Source of the DNA: Modestobacter sp. VKM Ac-2982
Lineage (GTDB): Bacteria; Actinomycetota; Actinomycetes; Mycobacteriales; Geodermatophilaceae
DNA length: 64,000 nt
Reading direction: 5' to 3'
NCBI RefSeq assembly: GCF_026967935.1
Contig: NZ_JAPVBL010000002.1
Location: 760,155-824,154, forward strand
In this document: piece by piece, positions 51,239-60,313 of the stretch
Position numbering within the stretch: position 1 is the first letter of the stretch
How the letters are laid out: each line of letters begins with the position of its first letter
The notes under the pieces: model-generated
What the model saw: the letters and a program-made list of their open reading frames with translations, nothing else
Databases searched by the model: none
What the model was told of the DNA's origin: nothing
Program-made: the position numbers and the translations under genes

Positions 51239-52188
51239 GAGACGGGCGTGGGCACCGGCTGGGTGCCCTCCCCGATCCCGTACTGGCCGGAGTTGTCCGT
51301 CGACTCGGCGACGAGCGCGAGCACGGCGCTGATCCGGCCGGCGGGGGTGTCCACGTTGTCGATGGTCGACAGGCCGTCGGAGAGCGGGCGGTCGGCACGG
51401 ACCGCACCGACCAGACCGCCGTCCTCCACCGCGGCGAGGTCGCCGGCGACCACGGCACCGGAACCGCGGGCGTCCAGGGCGGTGGCCAGCTGGACCAGGG
51501 CGGTGGTGCGCTCCTCGGCGTCGTCACCGGTGGCGGTGCCCGCGGTCAGCAGCACGGCGAAGTCGGCGGCGGCCACGGAGGACGTGTCCCGGCTGAGCAC
51601 CTCGAGCTCCTCCAGCCCAGCCAGCACCGAGGCGGTCGCCGCGGGATCGGGGACGAGGCCCGCGTCCTCGCTGCCCTGGCCGGGGACCATGAGCACGTCG
51701 GCCAGCACATCGGCCAGGAGCTCGCCGGTGTCGTCGGTCTCCGCCGGGGTGGTCCCCGGCGGCAGCCCCGGGCCGGTCAGGTAGCTGCGCAGGCCGGCCT
51801 CGTTGGCCGGGTCGCCGAACCCCTCCGGGAGCCGCACGGCACCGGTGACGGTGGCCCCGGCGTCGGCCAGCAGTCCGGTGACCCCCTCGACCACCTCGGC
51901 CGGGACCTCGTCGCTGCCGATGACCAGCAGCACGCTGCGGTCGATCAACGTGCCGGCGACCAGGCTGGGCCCGACGGCCTCCTCGAAGCCGCCGACCTGG
52001 TCCAGGGCGACCTGCAGCTGCTGGGTCTCGTCCTCCAGCATCCGCTTGTCCTCCTGGAGGGCGGCCACCTGGTTCTGCAGGTTCGTCAGCACCGGCCCGT
52101 TCAGCTGGGTGGTGCCGATGACGATCCCCAGGGCCACGGCCAGGAAGACCGCGATCAGGGAGACCAGGTGGTAACGGAAGTCGATCAC
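51235..52188 (-). CDS. MctB-like protein (copper transporter family, Rv1698-type)
   Basis: A 317-residue protein starting VIDFRYHLVSLIAVFLAVAL, one N-terminal helix. A coiled coil (about 35-65, LQNQVAALQEDKRMLEDETQ) and an extracytoplasmic alpha/beta domain follow. This matches the MctB family, which limits intracellular copper in mycobacteria and has also been discussed as an envelope or division factor. GTG at 52188 overlaps the SteA-like stop (GTGA). It lies in the envelope operon, not in the copper island, and no GGACAG repeats precede it. Confidence 0.9.
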   Translation of the reverse strand: MIDFRYHLVSLIAVFLAVALGIVIGTTQLNGPVLTNLQNQVAALQEDKRMLEDETQQLQVALDQVGGFEEAVGPSLVAGTLIDRSVLLVIGSDEVPAEVVEGVTGLLADAGATVTGAVRLPEGFGDPANEAGLRSYLTGPGLPPGTTPAETDDTGELLADVLADVLMVPGQGSEDAGLVPDPAATASVLAGLEELEVLSRDTSSVAAADFAVLLTAGTATGDDAEERTTALVQLATALDARGSGAVVAGDLAAVEDGGLVGAVRADRPLSDGLSTIDNVDTPAGRISAVLALVAESTDNSGQYGIGEGTQPVPTPVS

Positions 52189-53378
52189 GAGAAGAGGTTC
52201 TCCAACCAGAACACGAAGCTGTCCCATTGGTCGATGAGCAGGTCGAGGTAGACGCGGCCGGCGGTGGACACGGCGAGCGCGGCGGTGATCGACAGCAGGG
52301 CGGCGAGCACGAGGAGGACGAGGGCCAGGGTGGAGATCCGGCTGCGGTACAGCCGGCTGACCCCCTTGGCGTCGACGAGCTTCCCGCCCAGCCGCAGCCG
52401 GGTGAGGAAGGTCGAGGCCATGCCGCCGCGGCCCTTGTCCAGGAACTCCACGAGCGTGGCGTGGGTGCCGACGGCGACGATCAGCGTGGCGCCCTTCTCG
52501 TCGGCCAGCAGCATCGCGATGTCCTCGCTGGTGGCCGCCGCCGGGAAGGTGATGGCCTCGACGCCGAGGTCGGTGACCCGCTGCAGACCCGGAGCCCGGC
52601 CGTCGGGGTAGGCGTGCACGACCACCTCGGCGCCGCACCGGAGCACGGAGTCGCTGACCGAGTCCATGTCGCCGATGATCATGTCCGGCTGGTAGCCGGC
52701 CTCCTTGAGCGCGTCGGCGCCGCCGTCCACGCCGATGAGCACCGGGCGGTAGTCCCGGATGTAGGGGCGCAGCGCCTGGAGGTCCTCCTTGTAGTCGTAC
52801 CCCCGGACGACGACCAGCACGTGCCGGCCCTCGATCTGGGTCGTGACGTCGGGGACGCCCACCCCGTCGAGCAGCAGCGCGCGTTCGCGCTTCATGTACT
52901 CCATGGTGTTGGCGGCGAAGGCCTCCAACTGCGCCGAGAGGCCGGCCCGCGCCTCCGCCATCGCCGTGGCGATCGTCTCCGGGGTCTGCTCCACGCCCTC
53001 GGCCACGACCGTCTCGCCGGCGTACAGCCGGTTGCCCTCCAGCCGGACCTCGGTGCCCTCCTTGAGCTGAGCGAGGACCTCCTTGCCCACGCCGTCGACC
53101 AGCGGGATGCCCGCCTCGACGAGGATCCCGGGGCCCAGGTTGGGGTACCGGCCAGAGATGCTCGGCGAGGCGTTGACGACCGCCGCGACCTTGCCGGCCA
53201 CGAGCGAGTCGGCGCTCACCCGGTCGATGTCCAGGTGGTCGATCACGGCGATCTCGCCCGGCCGCAGCCGCTTGGTCAGGTTCTTGGTCCGCCGGTCGAC
53301 GCGGACTGTTCCGCTGACGCCGGGAGCCGCGTCCGACGACCGTCCGCGCCGCAGGGTGCCGATGCGCATGGCGTCCAT
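52185..53378 (-). CDS. steA: SteA-like cell-division protein
   Basis: A 397-residue protein matching the corynebacterial SteA/Rv1697 type. The N-terminal part contains GTVRVDRRTKNLTKRLRPGE and AVVNASPSISGRYPNLGPGI. The middle has a thiamin-pyrophosphokinase-like motif, GVDGGADALKEAGYQPDMII followed by GDMDSVSD. A C-terminal helix (STLALVLLVLAALLSITAAL) anchors it. SteA works with SteB in cell separation; the following MctB-type gene occupies the SteB position. The start at 53378 is preceded by GGGA; the ATG at 53369 is also possible. Confidence 0.9.
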   Translation of the reverse strand: MDAMRIGTLRRGRSSDAAPGVSGTVRVDRRTKNLTKRLRPGEIAVIDHLDIDRVSADSLVAGKVAAVVNASPSISGRYPNLGPGILVEAGIPLVDGVGKEVLAQLKEGTEVRLEGNRLYAGETVVAEGVEQTPETIATAMAEARAGLSAQLEAFAANTMEYMKRERALLLDGVGVPDVTTQIEGRHVLVVVRGYDYKEDLQALRPYIRDYRPVLIGVDGGADALKEAGYQPDMIIGDMDSVSDSVLRCGAEVVVHAYPDGRAPGLQRVTDLGVEAITFPAAATSEDIAMLLADEKGATLIVAVGTHATLVEFLDKGRGGMASTFLTRLRLGGKLVDAKGVSRLYRSRISTLALVLLVLAALLSITAALAVSTAGRVYLDLLIDQWDSFVFWLENLFS

Positions 53379-53525
53379 CGTCCCACGGGACAACAGGTGC
53401 CCAGCCCCCCGACGCGCGAGCGGGGTCGACCAGTCACGTTGAGTGAGCGACACCAGGTACGGGGCGACTCGCCGTGCTGATGACCGCGCGTCGCTGCCCC
53501 GGGACGGGACCGGCTCGTCACTAGC

Positions 53526-54593
53526 GTGACTGCTGTGACTGCAGGGGCCTCCGCGCGCCGGAGTACAGCGACCGACCTGCTCGCCGACGACGCCGCCGCG
53601 CCGGACGTCGAGCCCACGAACACCGTCGCCCGCGGGCCGGCGGGCGCACCCGCCGGAGACGCGGAGCCACCGTCCGCCCGGGTGGTGCCCTTGCCGTCCC
53701 GGCCGCCGGTGCCCGCCGCCGTCCTGCCCACCCCCGTCACGGTGCCTCCTGTCACCGCGCCTCCTGTCACCGCACCTCCTGTCAGCGCGCCCACCGGCGC
53801 GGCGTCCACCTCAGCGGTGGAGCCGAACACGACGGAACGTCTGCCGGCCGAGCCCACGGCCGAGGTCCCGGCCGACCGGGCCTCGGAGGCAGCCGGTCCG
53901 CAGGCAGCTGACGCCGCGGATGCGTCCGGCCCCGGCCGCCGGGCCCGTCGCCGGGAACGGCGGGGCCCCGACCTGCGGGAGCAGCGGCGTTTGCGCACCC
54001 GCGAGGCCATCGTCGATGCGGCGGCCGAGCTGTTCGCCGCCCGCGGCTTCGACCACGTCAGCGTGCTGGAGATCGCCCAGCGCGCCGGCGTCGTGGAGAA
54101 GACCGTCTTCAACCACTTCCCGGTCAAGGAGGGGCTGGTCTTCGAGGCCGACCCGCCGATGCGCGCCGCGCTGCTGGACGCCGTCCGCCGGCGCCCGGCC
54201 GGAGAGTCCGCGGCCACCGCGGCGGGCAGCTTCGTCGTCGCCGCGGTGAGCCAGCTGGGCTCCCCCGCGGCAGCCGAGGGCGTCGCGGAGATGGCCCGCG
54301 TCATCCGCGCCAGCCGGACGCTGCAGGCCCGGGAGCGGGAGATCCTCGGTGCGCTGACCGACACGCTGGCCGAGCAGATCACCCTGGAGACCCGCGCCTC
54401 CGCCGGGGAGCTCGAGCCGTGGCTGGCCGCGAACGCCGTCATGGGGCTGTACTCGGCGCTGCTGGAACTGGCCCGGGACCGGGTGCTGGCCGGTGCGTCG
54501 GGTCAGGAGCTGGTGGCCGAGCTGCGGGCCCGCGGCCGGCGTGGGCTCGCGCTGCTGCAGTTCGGCCTGGCCGGGTACGCCAAGCGCCCCTGA
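53526..54593 (+). CDS. TetR-family regulator with long disordered N-terminus
   Basis: A 355-residue protein. Residues 1-145 are Ala/Pro/Thr/Glu-rich and end in a basic patch (PGRRARRRERRGPDLREQRR). The TetR HTH covers about 152-200 (AAELFAARGFDHVSVLEIAQ, then VVEKTVFNHFPVKEGLV). The remaining residues form a helical ligand domain. TetR proteins usually have 190-230 residues, so the leader is exceptional. GTG at 53526 is used; GTG at 53535 is also possible, and starting at the HTH would drop the leader. The leader contains a 15-bp tandem repeat. It is divergent from the SteA operon and convergent with recN. Confidence 0.85.
   Translation: MTAVTAGASARRSTATDLLADDAAAPDVEPTNTVARGPAGAPAGDAEPPSARVVPLPSRPPVPAAVLPTPVTVPPVTAPPVTAPPVSAPTGAASTSAVEPNTTERLPAEPTAEVPADRASEAAGPQAADAADASGPGRRARRRERRGPDLREQRRLRTREAIVDAAAELFAARGFDHVSVLEIAQRAGVVEKTVFNHFPVKEGLVFEADPPMRAALLDAVRRRPAGESAATAAGSFVVAAVSQLGSPAAAEGVAEMARVIRASRTLQAREREILGALTDTLAEQITLETRASAGELEPWLAANAVMGLYSALLELARDRVLAGASGQELVAELRARGRRGLALLQFGLAGYAKRP
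53745..53789 (+). repeat. 15-bp tandem repeat inside the TetR leader
   Basis: Three copies of CCTCCTGTCACCGCG, with two or fewer changes in each of the last two, encode PPVTA/PPVSA units. Copies are 53745-53759, 53760-53774 and 53775-53789. Slippage at such repeats would keep the frame and change leader length. Confidence 0.8.
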
Positions 54594-54600
54594 AAGAGGA

Positions 54601-54651
54601 CCCCCTCGCCCCCCACCCCTCGCAGGCTCGCGGCGGTGCCCTACGAGGGGG
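54601..54651. terminator. Weak inverted repeat between tetR-type gene and recN
   Basis: CCCCCTCG at 54601-54608 and CGAGGGGG at 54644-54651 can form an 8-bp stem with a 35-nt loop in the 65-nt convergent gap. The loop is long, so a terminator role is uncertain. Confidence 0.35.
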
Positions 54652-54658
54652 CCGGAGG

Positions 54659-56455
54659 TCAGCGGCCGCGTTCGGCTGCCACGGCGAGGAGCTCGCGGGC
54701 GTGCGCCTGGCCGGTGTCGCTGTCGGCCAGGCCGGACAGCATCCGGGCCAGTTCCCGGACCCGGTCCTCGTCCCGCACCGCCCGGATGTCGGTGGCGGTG
54801 ACCCCCAGCGCGGTGTCCGGTGACTTGTCCACCACCAGGTGGGTGTCGGCGAACGCGGCGACCTGCGCCAGGTGGGTGACGACGACGACCTGGTGCTCCC
54901 GGGCCAGCCGGGCCAGCCGTCGGCCGATCTCGCCGGCGGCCTGACCGCCCACCCCCGCGTCGACCTCGTCGAAGACCATCACCGGCACCGGGTCGGCGCC
55001 GGCGAACACCACCTCGATGGCCAGCATGACCCGGGACAGCTCACCGCCCGAGGCACCCTTGTGCACCGGCCGGGCCGGGGCACCCGGGTGCGGTGACAGC
55101 AGCAGGACGACCTCGTCGGCGCCCTCGGGGCCGGGCTGGTCCGGGTCGGTGTCGATCCGGAAGGAGACCTGCGCGTTCTTCATCGCCAGCCCGGCCAGCT
55201 CCTCCCCCACCTCGGCGGCGAAGCCCTCCGCCGCGGCCTGGCGGCCCGCGGTGACCCGGGCGGACAGGGCGGCCAGCTCTGCGCGGGCGGCGTCCCGCTC
55301 GGCCTCCAGCGTCGCCAGCGCCTCGTCGGAGACGTCGAGCTGGGACAACCGGTCCGCGGCGTCGGCGGACCAGGCCAGCACCCCGGTCAGCCCCTCCCCG
55401 GCGTCGGCGTACTTGCGGACCAGCGCGGTGATCGCCGCGCGGCGGTCCAGCACCTCGGCCAGCCGCGCCGGGTCGGCGTCCAGGTCGGCGACGTAGCTGG
55501 CCAGCTGCACGCCGACGTCGGAGACCACGGCCACCGCGTCGGCGAGGTCCTGGGCGAGCAGCACCAGGGCCGGGTCGTCGGAGGAGGCCAGCGCCCGCTC
55601 CGCGGTGGCCAGCGCGCTGGTGGCGTCCTGCGGGAGGTCGCCGTCCCCGCCGAGGTCGCCGGTGACGTCGCCGACGAGGGCCAGCCGGGCGGTGTCGGCG
55701 ACCTCCCGCAGCGCGTCGGCGTCCCCGAGCCGCTTGGCCAAGGTGTCGAGGTCGACGTCCTCACCCGGCTCCGGTGCGAGGGCGGCGATCTCCTCCAGGC
55801 CGTGCTGCAGCACGTCGGCGGCCTGGGCCAGCTCCCGCGCCTGGCCGCGGCGGCGGTCCAGGTCGTCGGCCAGCCCTCGCCAGGTGGCGTGGGCCGTGCG
55901 GTGTTCCTCGACCAGGGCAAGGTGCGCCGCGCCCGCGTACCGGTCCAGCGCCCGCCGCTGCTCGGCCGGGCGGGTGAGCCGCAGCTGATCGGTCTGCCCG
56001 TGCACCGCGAGCACGTCCTCGGCCAGCTCGGCGACCACGCCGACCGGCACGCTGCGGCCACCCAGGTGCGCCCGGGAGCGCCCTTCGGCGCTGAACGTGC
56101 GGGCCAGGATCAGGCTGCCGTCCTCGTCGGGCTCGGCGCCGGCGTCGGCGGCGCGGGCCCACACCGGAGACTCCGGCGGCAGCACCAGCCGGCCCTCGAC
56201 GCCGGCCCGGACCCCGGCGCGGATCCGCCCCTGGTCCGCCCGCCCGCCGAAGAGCAGGCTCAGGCCGGTCACCACCATCGTCTTGCCGGCGCCGGTCTCC
56301 CCGGTGACCACGGTCAGGCCGGGGCCGAGCTCCAGGGTGACGTCGTCGATGGAGCCCAGCCCGTGGATGTGCAGTTCCGACAGCGCGCCGTTGTTCGACT
56401 GCGCGGGCCCCGGCTGCGGAGCCGACCGCTCACGCTTCGCCGTCCGGGTGGCCAC
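54659..56455 (-). CDS. recN: DNA repair ATPase RecN
   Basis: A 598-residue SMC-like protein for double-strand break repair. The Walker A site is TGETGAGKTMV near residue 52, coiled-coil arms lie in the middle, and the C-terminal ATPase half has HKGASGGELSRVMLAIEVVF and VMVFDEVDAGVGGQAAGEIG. Length is slightly above the usual 550-590. The first 25 residues are basic and variable and overlap the nadK end by 26 nt. Operon tlyA-nadK-recN is conserved in actinobacteria. Confidence 0.96.
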   Translation of the reverse strand: MATRTAKRERSAPQPGPAQSNNGALSELHIHGLGSIDDVTLELGPGLTVVTGETGAGKTMVVTGLSLLFGGRADQGRIRAGVRAGVEGRLVLPPESPVWARAADAGAEPDEDGSLILARTFSAEGRSRAHLGGRSVPVGVVAELAEDVLAVHGQTDQLRLTRPAEQRRALDRYAGAAHLALVEEHRTAHATWRGLADDLDRRRGQARELAQAADVLQHGLEEIAALAPEPGEDVDLDTLAKRLGDADALREVADTARLALVGDVTGDLGGDGDLPQDATSALATAERALASSDDPALVLLAQDLADAVAVVSDVGVQLASYVADLDADPARLAEVLDRRAAITALVRKYADAGEGLTGVLAWSADAADRLSQLDVSDEALATLEAERDAARAELAALSARVTAGRQAAAEGFAAEVGEELAGLAMKNAQVSFRIDTDPDQPGPEGADEVVLLLSPHPGAPARPVHKGASGGELSRVMLAIEVVFAGADPVPVMVFDEVDAGVGGQAAGEIGRRLARLAREHQVVVVTHLAQVAAFADTHLVVDKSPDTALGVTATDIRAVRDEDRVRELARMLSGLADSDTGQAHARELLAVAAERGR

Positions 56456-57500
56456 CGCCCACCTCCTCCGGGGTCCGCAGGACGCCGTCGCTGGTGTTGA
56501 CGTCGCCGGTGAGCACGTTGGTGGGCCCCTTCGGCGCCTCGTGGCCGGGGCCGTGTGACCGGGCGTCCCGGAAGCCGCGCACCGGCAGCCCGAACTTGGC
56601 GACCAGCCGGTCCCCGAAGGCGGTCGGGTTCATCCGGGCGATCCGCACCGGCCGCTCGGAACGCCGGACCTCGACGCGGCCGCCGTCCGGCACGTCGACG
56701 ATCCGCCGGCCGTCGGCGGACACCCGGGCCCGCGTGCCGTCGGGCGGGACGGCGATGGTCAGCACCGACGTCGGTGAGGTGACCAGCGGCCGGGCGAACA
56801 GGGCGTGGGCGTTCGTCGGCACGAGCAGCAGCGCCTCCACGTCGGGCCAGACCACCGGGCCACCGGCGGAGAACGCGTAGGCGGTCGACCCGGTCGGCGT
56901 CGCGCAGAGGATGCCGTCGCAGCCGAAGCTGGTCAGCGGGTGCCCGTCGACCTCGAGGACGACGTCGAGTACCCGGGCCCGTTCGACCTTTTCCACCGAG
57001 ACCTCGTTGAGCGCCCAGGTGCCCTCGCCCGTGGGCCGACCCTCGGCGTCCAGCACGGTCGCCTCCAGGGTGAGCCGCTCCTCCACGTCGTACTCGCAGC
57101 GCTGCACCGCGGCGATCATCTCCTCGACCGCCTCGGGCTCGGTCTCGGCCAGGAAGCCGACCCGGCCGAGGTTCACCCCGGTGATCGCCGCATCGGTGCT
57201 GCGCGCCAGCTCGGCGGCGCGCAGGAAGGTGCCGTCACCGCCGAAGACGAGCACGATCTCCACGCCCTCGGCCGCCTCGGGCCCGAAGGGGCAGACCTCC
57301 GCGCCGGGGACGGCCATCGCCTCGGCCTCGTCGTCGAGCAGCCGGACCACGATGCCGGCCTCGGCGAGCCGGGCAGCGGCGGACCGGGCGAGACCGACGA
57401 TGTCGGCGCGTCCGGTGTGCACGGCCAGCAGCACCCGCCGAGGAGCCGGGCAGGCCTCGTCGGGGGTGCCCGCCGGTGCGCCTGGCTGGGGCTCGGTCAC
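56430..57500 (-). CDS. nadK: NAD kinase
   Basis: A 356-residue kinase making NADP from NAD. The GGDGTFLRAAELA motif starts at residue 87, NLGRVGFLAE follows, and the second domain contains LNEVSVEK, CDGILCATPTGSTAYAFSAG and VPTNAHALFARPLV. GTG at 57500 overlaps the tlyA stop (GTGA) and follows AGGAAGG. A 45-residue C-terminal tail after LPVRGFRDARSHG is hydrophilic and not part of the family core; it overlaps recN. Confidence 0.95.
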   Translation of the reverse strand: MTEPQPGAPAGTPDEACPAPRRVLLAVHTGRADIVGLARSAAARLAEAGIVVRLLDDEAEAMAVPGAEVCPFGPEAAEGVEIVLVFGGDGTFLRAAELARSTDAAITGVNLGRVGFLAETEPEAVEEMIAAVQRCEYDVEERLTLEATVLDAEGRPTGEGTWALNEVSVEKVERARVLDVVLEVDGHPLTSFGCDGILCATPTGSTAYAFSAGGPVVWPDVEALLLVPTNAHALFARPLVTSPTSVLTIAVPPDGTRARVSADGRRIVDVPDGGRVEVRRSERPVRIARMNPTAFGDRLVAKFGLPVRGFRDARSHGPGHEAPKGPTNVLTGDVNTSDGVLRTPEEVGGGHPDGEA

Positions 57501-58294
57501 TGTGGTCCTTCCTGAACTGCTCGGGCGATGTCTGTCTGGTCCGGTGGGGGTGCATCCCGGCGGAGCCAGAGGAAGAACTCCACGTTGCCGGCCGGGCCGG
57601 GCAACGGGCTGGCCACCACCCCCGCGGTGCCCCAGCCGAGCTCGGCGGCGGCTGCCGCCACGGTGGCGACCGCGTCGGCGCGGTGGTCGGGGTCGCGGAC
57701 GACGCCGCCCGAGCCGAGCCGGTGCCGGCCGACCTCGAACTGCGGCTTGACCATCGGCAGCAGGTCGGCGTCGAGCCCGGCGCAGCCGGTCAGCGCCGGC
57801 AGCACCAGGCGCAGGGAGATGAAGGACAGGTCGGCCACGACCAGGTCGGTGACGCCGCCGACCGCCTCGGGTGTCAGCTCGCGGACGTTCGTCCGCTCGT
57901 GGACGGCGACCCGCTCGTCGGTGCGCAGGGACCAGGCGAGCTCGCCGTACCCGACGTCGACCGCGACGACCTCCCGGGCACCGCGGCTCAGCAGCACCTC
58001 GGTGAAGCCGCCGGTGGAGGCGCCGGCGTCCAGGGCGCGCCGGCCCTCGACGGGGACACCGAATGCGTCGAGGGCACCGATCAGCTTGTGCGCCCCGCGG
58101 GAGACCCACCGGGGCTCGTCGGGATCGGTGCGGACGACGACGGGGGTGCCCGCCTCCACGCCGGTGGCCGGCTTGGTGGCGGCCTGCCCCCCGACGGTGA
58201 CCCGCCCCTCGGCGATCAGGGCGACGGCGTCCTCGCGGGAACGGGCCAGCCCGCGGCGCACGAGCTCGGCGTCGAGCCGGCTGCGGCGGGCCAT
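57497..58294 (-). CDS. tlyA: TlyA-family rRNA 2'-O-methyltransferase
   Basis: A 265-residue protein with an N-terminal S4 RNA-binding domain (SRLDAELVRRGLARSREDAV) and a Rossmann methyltransferase domain. The SAM site is RALDAGASTGGFTEVLLSRG, and the K-D-K-E catalytic set includes K in RGAHKLIGAL, D in VVADLSFISL, K in MVKPQFEVG and a late E in NVEFFLWLRR. In mycobacteria TlyA methylates 16S and 23S rRNA and affects capreomycin sensitivity. Coupled to nadK downstream and to the small gene upstream (TGATG). Confidence 0.94.
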   Translation of the reverse strand: MARRSRLDAELVRRGLARSREDAVALIAEGRVTVGGQAATKPATGVEAGTPVVVRTDPDEPRWVSRGAHKLIGALDAFGVPVEGRRALDAGASTGGFTEVLLSRGAREVVAVDVGYGELAWSLRTDERVAVHERTNVRELTPEAVGGVTDLVVADLSFISLRLVLPALTGCAGLDADLLPMVKPQFEVGRHRLGSGGVVRDPDHRADAVATVAAAAAELGWGTAGVVASPLPGPAGNVEFFLWLRRDAPPPDQTDIARAVQEGPQ

Positions 58295-58551
58295 CAGAGC
58301 TGGTCGATGGTGGAGAGTTCGCGCTGCAGCCGCTCGTGCTCGGCCTCGAACACCGCGACGTGCTCGGCCACCGGCCGCCCGGCCAGGTCGGCGAAGGGGG
58401 GTGCTCCCGGGCCGCCGGGCGCCGTCGACCCCGCCGTGGCCTCCGGGACCGGGTCGGGGCCGGCCGGAGGGACCGGACAGGGCCGCGCGCCGCCGGGAGG
58501 GCTCGGGACCGGGCGTGGCTGGCCGGGCACGCTCACGGGCTCCTCCTCCAC
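58294..58551 (-). CDS. Small conserved hypothetical protein (Rv1693 position)
   Basis: An 85-residue protein with a Pro/Gly-rich first half and a helical C-terminus (PVAEHVAVFEAEHERLQREL) that may form a short coiled coil. It lies between the HAD phosphatase and tlyA, where M. tuberculosis has the small gene Rv1693, and overlaps the tlyA start by 1 nt. No function known. The conserved part is only the last 35 residues, so a later start is possible. Confidence 0.7.
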   Translation of the reverse strand: MEEEPVSVPGQPRPVPSPPGGARPCPVPPAGPDPVPEATAGSTAPGGPGAPPFADLAGRPVAEHVAVFEAEHERLQRELSTIDQL

Positions 58552-58799
58552 CGACGGTTTTCACCGGAGCCGGCAGCTGCCGGTCCCGGGGCGCCGAGGA
58601 CTCGGCGACCACCTGGCAGGCTACCGGCCGCCACCGACCGGCGACGGCGCACCGGAGGAGTCGGTGGACCCGTCCCCGACCCACGGCCACGGCCTGCCTC
58701 CGCGGACCGCCCGGCCGGCGCGACGCCATCGCCGGTAGCGTCCCGCTCCGACCGACCGGCCGGGACGAGCCCGGTCATCGGCTGGAGGAGGCACCACAC

Positions 58800-59138
58800 G
58801 TGGCGACGCTCGACGAGTGCATGATCGCCCTGGACGACTTCGTCGGGAAACTGGCCGCGAAGGAGGGCGCGCGGGACCTGGACCGCAGCGTCTCCTGCCG
58901 GCTGACCGACCTCGACCACGTGGTCGCCGGCCGGCTGGCCCGCGGCTCGGTGCACGACATGGCCGCCGTGCCGGACGGGCCGTCGGTGCCCAAGGCCGAC
59001 ATCCGGCTGACGATGACCAGCGACGACCTGCTGGCCCTGACGTCGGGGCAGTTGTCCTTCGGGCCGGCCTGGGCGTCGGGCCGGATCAAGCTCGAGGCAG
59101 GTCTCCGCGACATGTTGCGGCTGCGCTCGCTCCTCTGA
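58800..59138 (+). CDS. SCP2 sterol-carrier-fold protein
   Basis: A 112-residue single-domain protein. It shows strands DRSVSCRLTDLDHVVAGRLA, the PKADIRLTMTSDDLLALTSG helix-turn and GPAWASGRIKLEAGLRDMLR, which fit the SCP2 fold used for binding hydrophobic ligands. GTG at 58800 follows GGAGGAG at about 9 nt. It is divergent from the tlyA operon and convergent with the HAD phosphatase gene. Ligand unknown. Confidence 0.85.
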   Translation: MATLDECMIALDDFVGKLAAKEGARDLDRSVSCRLTDLDHVVAGRLARGSVHDMAAVPDGPSVPKADIRLTMTSDDLLALTSGQLSFGPAWASGRIKLEAGLRDMLRLRSLL

Positions 59139-59167
59139 CCCGCCGGTCCCGCTGGCCTGCCCGACAC

Positions 59168-60277
59168 TCACCCGCCGGTCAGGCCCCAGCCGGCCAGGAC
59201 CTCGGCGGCCGCGTCGTCACCGGCGTGCGGCTCCGCCGTCCGCCCGTCTCCGGGGTGCTGCGCCCAGTGCGCGACGGCGAGGGCACGGAGACCGTCCAGC
59301 CCGTCGGCCCCCGGTCGCTCCGGCCCGGTGGCGCGCAGCGTGAGCTGTTCCCCGTCGCTGGCGGCCTCCCAGCCGCCGCACCGCCAGGCCCCCGCGGCCT
59401 CGACCGGGGTCACGGCCGGGTGCGCGACGAGCAGCCCGGCAGCATCGGCGGAGATGAGGTCCGGCCGGTGCACCGGGCCGGCGGCGAGCAGGTCGGCCGG
59501 AGTGGCCACCCCGGAGAACACGAGCAGGCTGGCCGCGTCGGCCCGCCGGGCACCCTCGATGTCGGTGTCCAGCCGGTCGCCGACCACCAGCGGCCGGCGG
59601 GCACCGGTCCGGCGGACGCACTCGGCGTGCATGGCCGGGTCGGGCTTGCCGGTGACCAGCGGCTGCTGCCCGGTGACCGCGCTGACGACGCCGACCAGCG
59701 CTCCGTTGCCGGGCAGCACGCCGTGCGGTGAGGGGATCGTCGCGTCGGTGTTCGTGGCGACGTGCCGGGCCCCCTGCCGCACCGCCACCACCGCCTCGGC
59801 CAGCTGCGCCCAGCCGACCTGCGGCCCGTAGCCCTGAACCACGGCGGCCGGGTCGTCCTCCGCCCGCTCGACCACCGTCAGACCGGCTGCGGACAGGGCG
59901 GCCGCGACGCCAGGACCGCCGACCGGCAGCACCCGGGCGCCCGGCCCGACCAGTCCGGCCACGACCGAGGCGGCGGCCTGCGAGCTGGTGATGACGTCGT
60001 CGGGCGCAGCCGGGATGCCGAGTTCGGTGAGGTGGGTGGCCACCTGCTCCGGCGTCCGCGCGGCGTTGTTGGTGACGAAGCCCAGCCGCATGCCCTCCTC
60101 CCGGGCGGTCTCCAGGGCCGCGGGCACTCCGGGCACGGCGACGGGGCCGACGTAGACGACCCCGTCGAGGTCGAGGAGGGCCACGTCGTAGGCCCGGGTG
60201 GGTGGGGTGTCGGTACCTGCGGCCAGGACCGGGCGGGCGTCGGTGGTGCGCGGGCTGGACCCAGCGTCAGAGCTCAC
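59168..60277 (-). CDS. HAD-IIA phosphatase (Rv1692/NagD-like)
   Basis: A 369-residue phosphatase. The nucleophile motif is LLDLDGVVYVG (D36 and D38), motif II is VTNNAARTP, and VTGKPDPAMH and VVGDRLDTDIEGARRA follow. The last 90 residues form an additional small domain, as in the mycobacterial glycerol-3-phosphate phosphatase Rv1692, whose position it shares. It probably recycles glycerol 3-phosphate from lipid turnover. GTG start at 60277, 36 nt after the TPR gene. Confidence 0.9.
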   Translation of the reverse strand: MSSDAGSSPRTTDARPVLAAGTDTPPTRAYDVALLDLDGVVYVGPVAVPGVPAALETAREEGMRLGFVTNNAARTPEQVATHLTELGIPAAPDDVITSSQAAASVVAGLVGPGARVLPVGGPGVAAALSAAGLTVVERAEDDPAAVVQGYGPQVGWAQLAEAVVAVRQGARHVATNTDATIPSPHGVLPGNGALVGVVSAVTGQQPLVTGKPDPAMHAECVRRTGARRPLVVGDRLDTDIEGARRADAASLLVFSGVATPADLLAAGPVHRPDLISADAAGLLVAHPAVTPVEAAGAWRCGGWEAASDGEQLTLRATGPERPGADGLDGLRALAVAHWAQHPGDGRTAEPHAGDDAAAEVLAGWGLTGG

Positions 60278-60313
60278 GCCGTCATCCTGTCGCAGCGGCC
60301 CGGGAGTCGATCC

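Noticed and set aside
58570..58583. Perfect 14-bp palindrome CCGGCAGCTGCCGG in the SCP2/tlyA divergent region
   Set aside because: Short GC-rich palindromes are frequent here; there is no second copy or regulator to support an operator.
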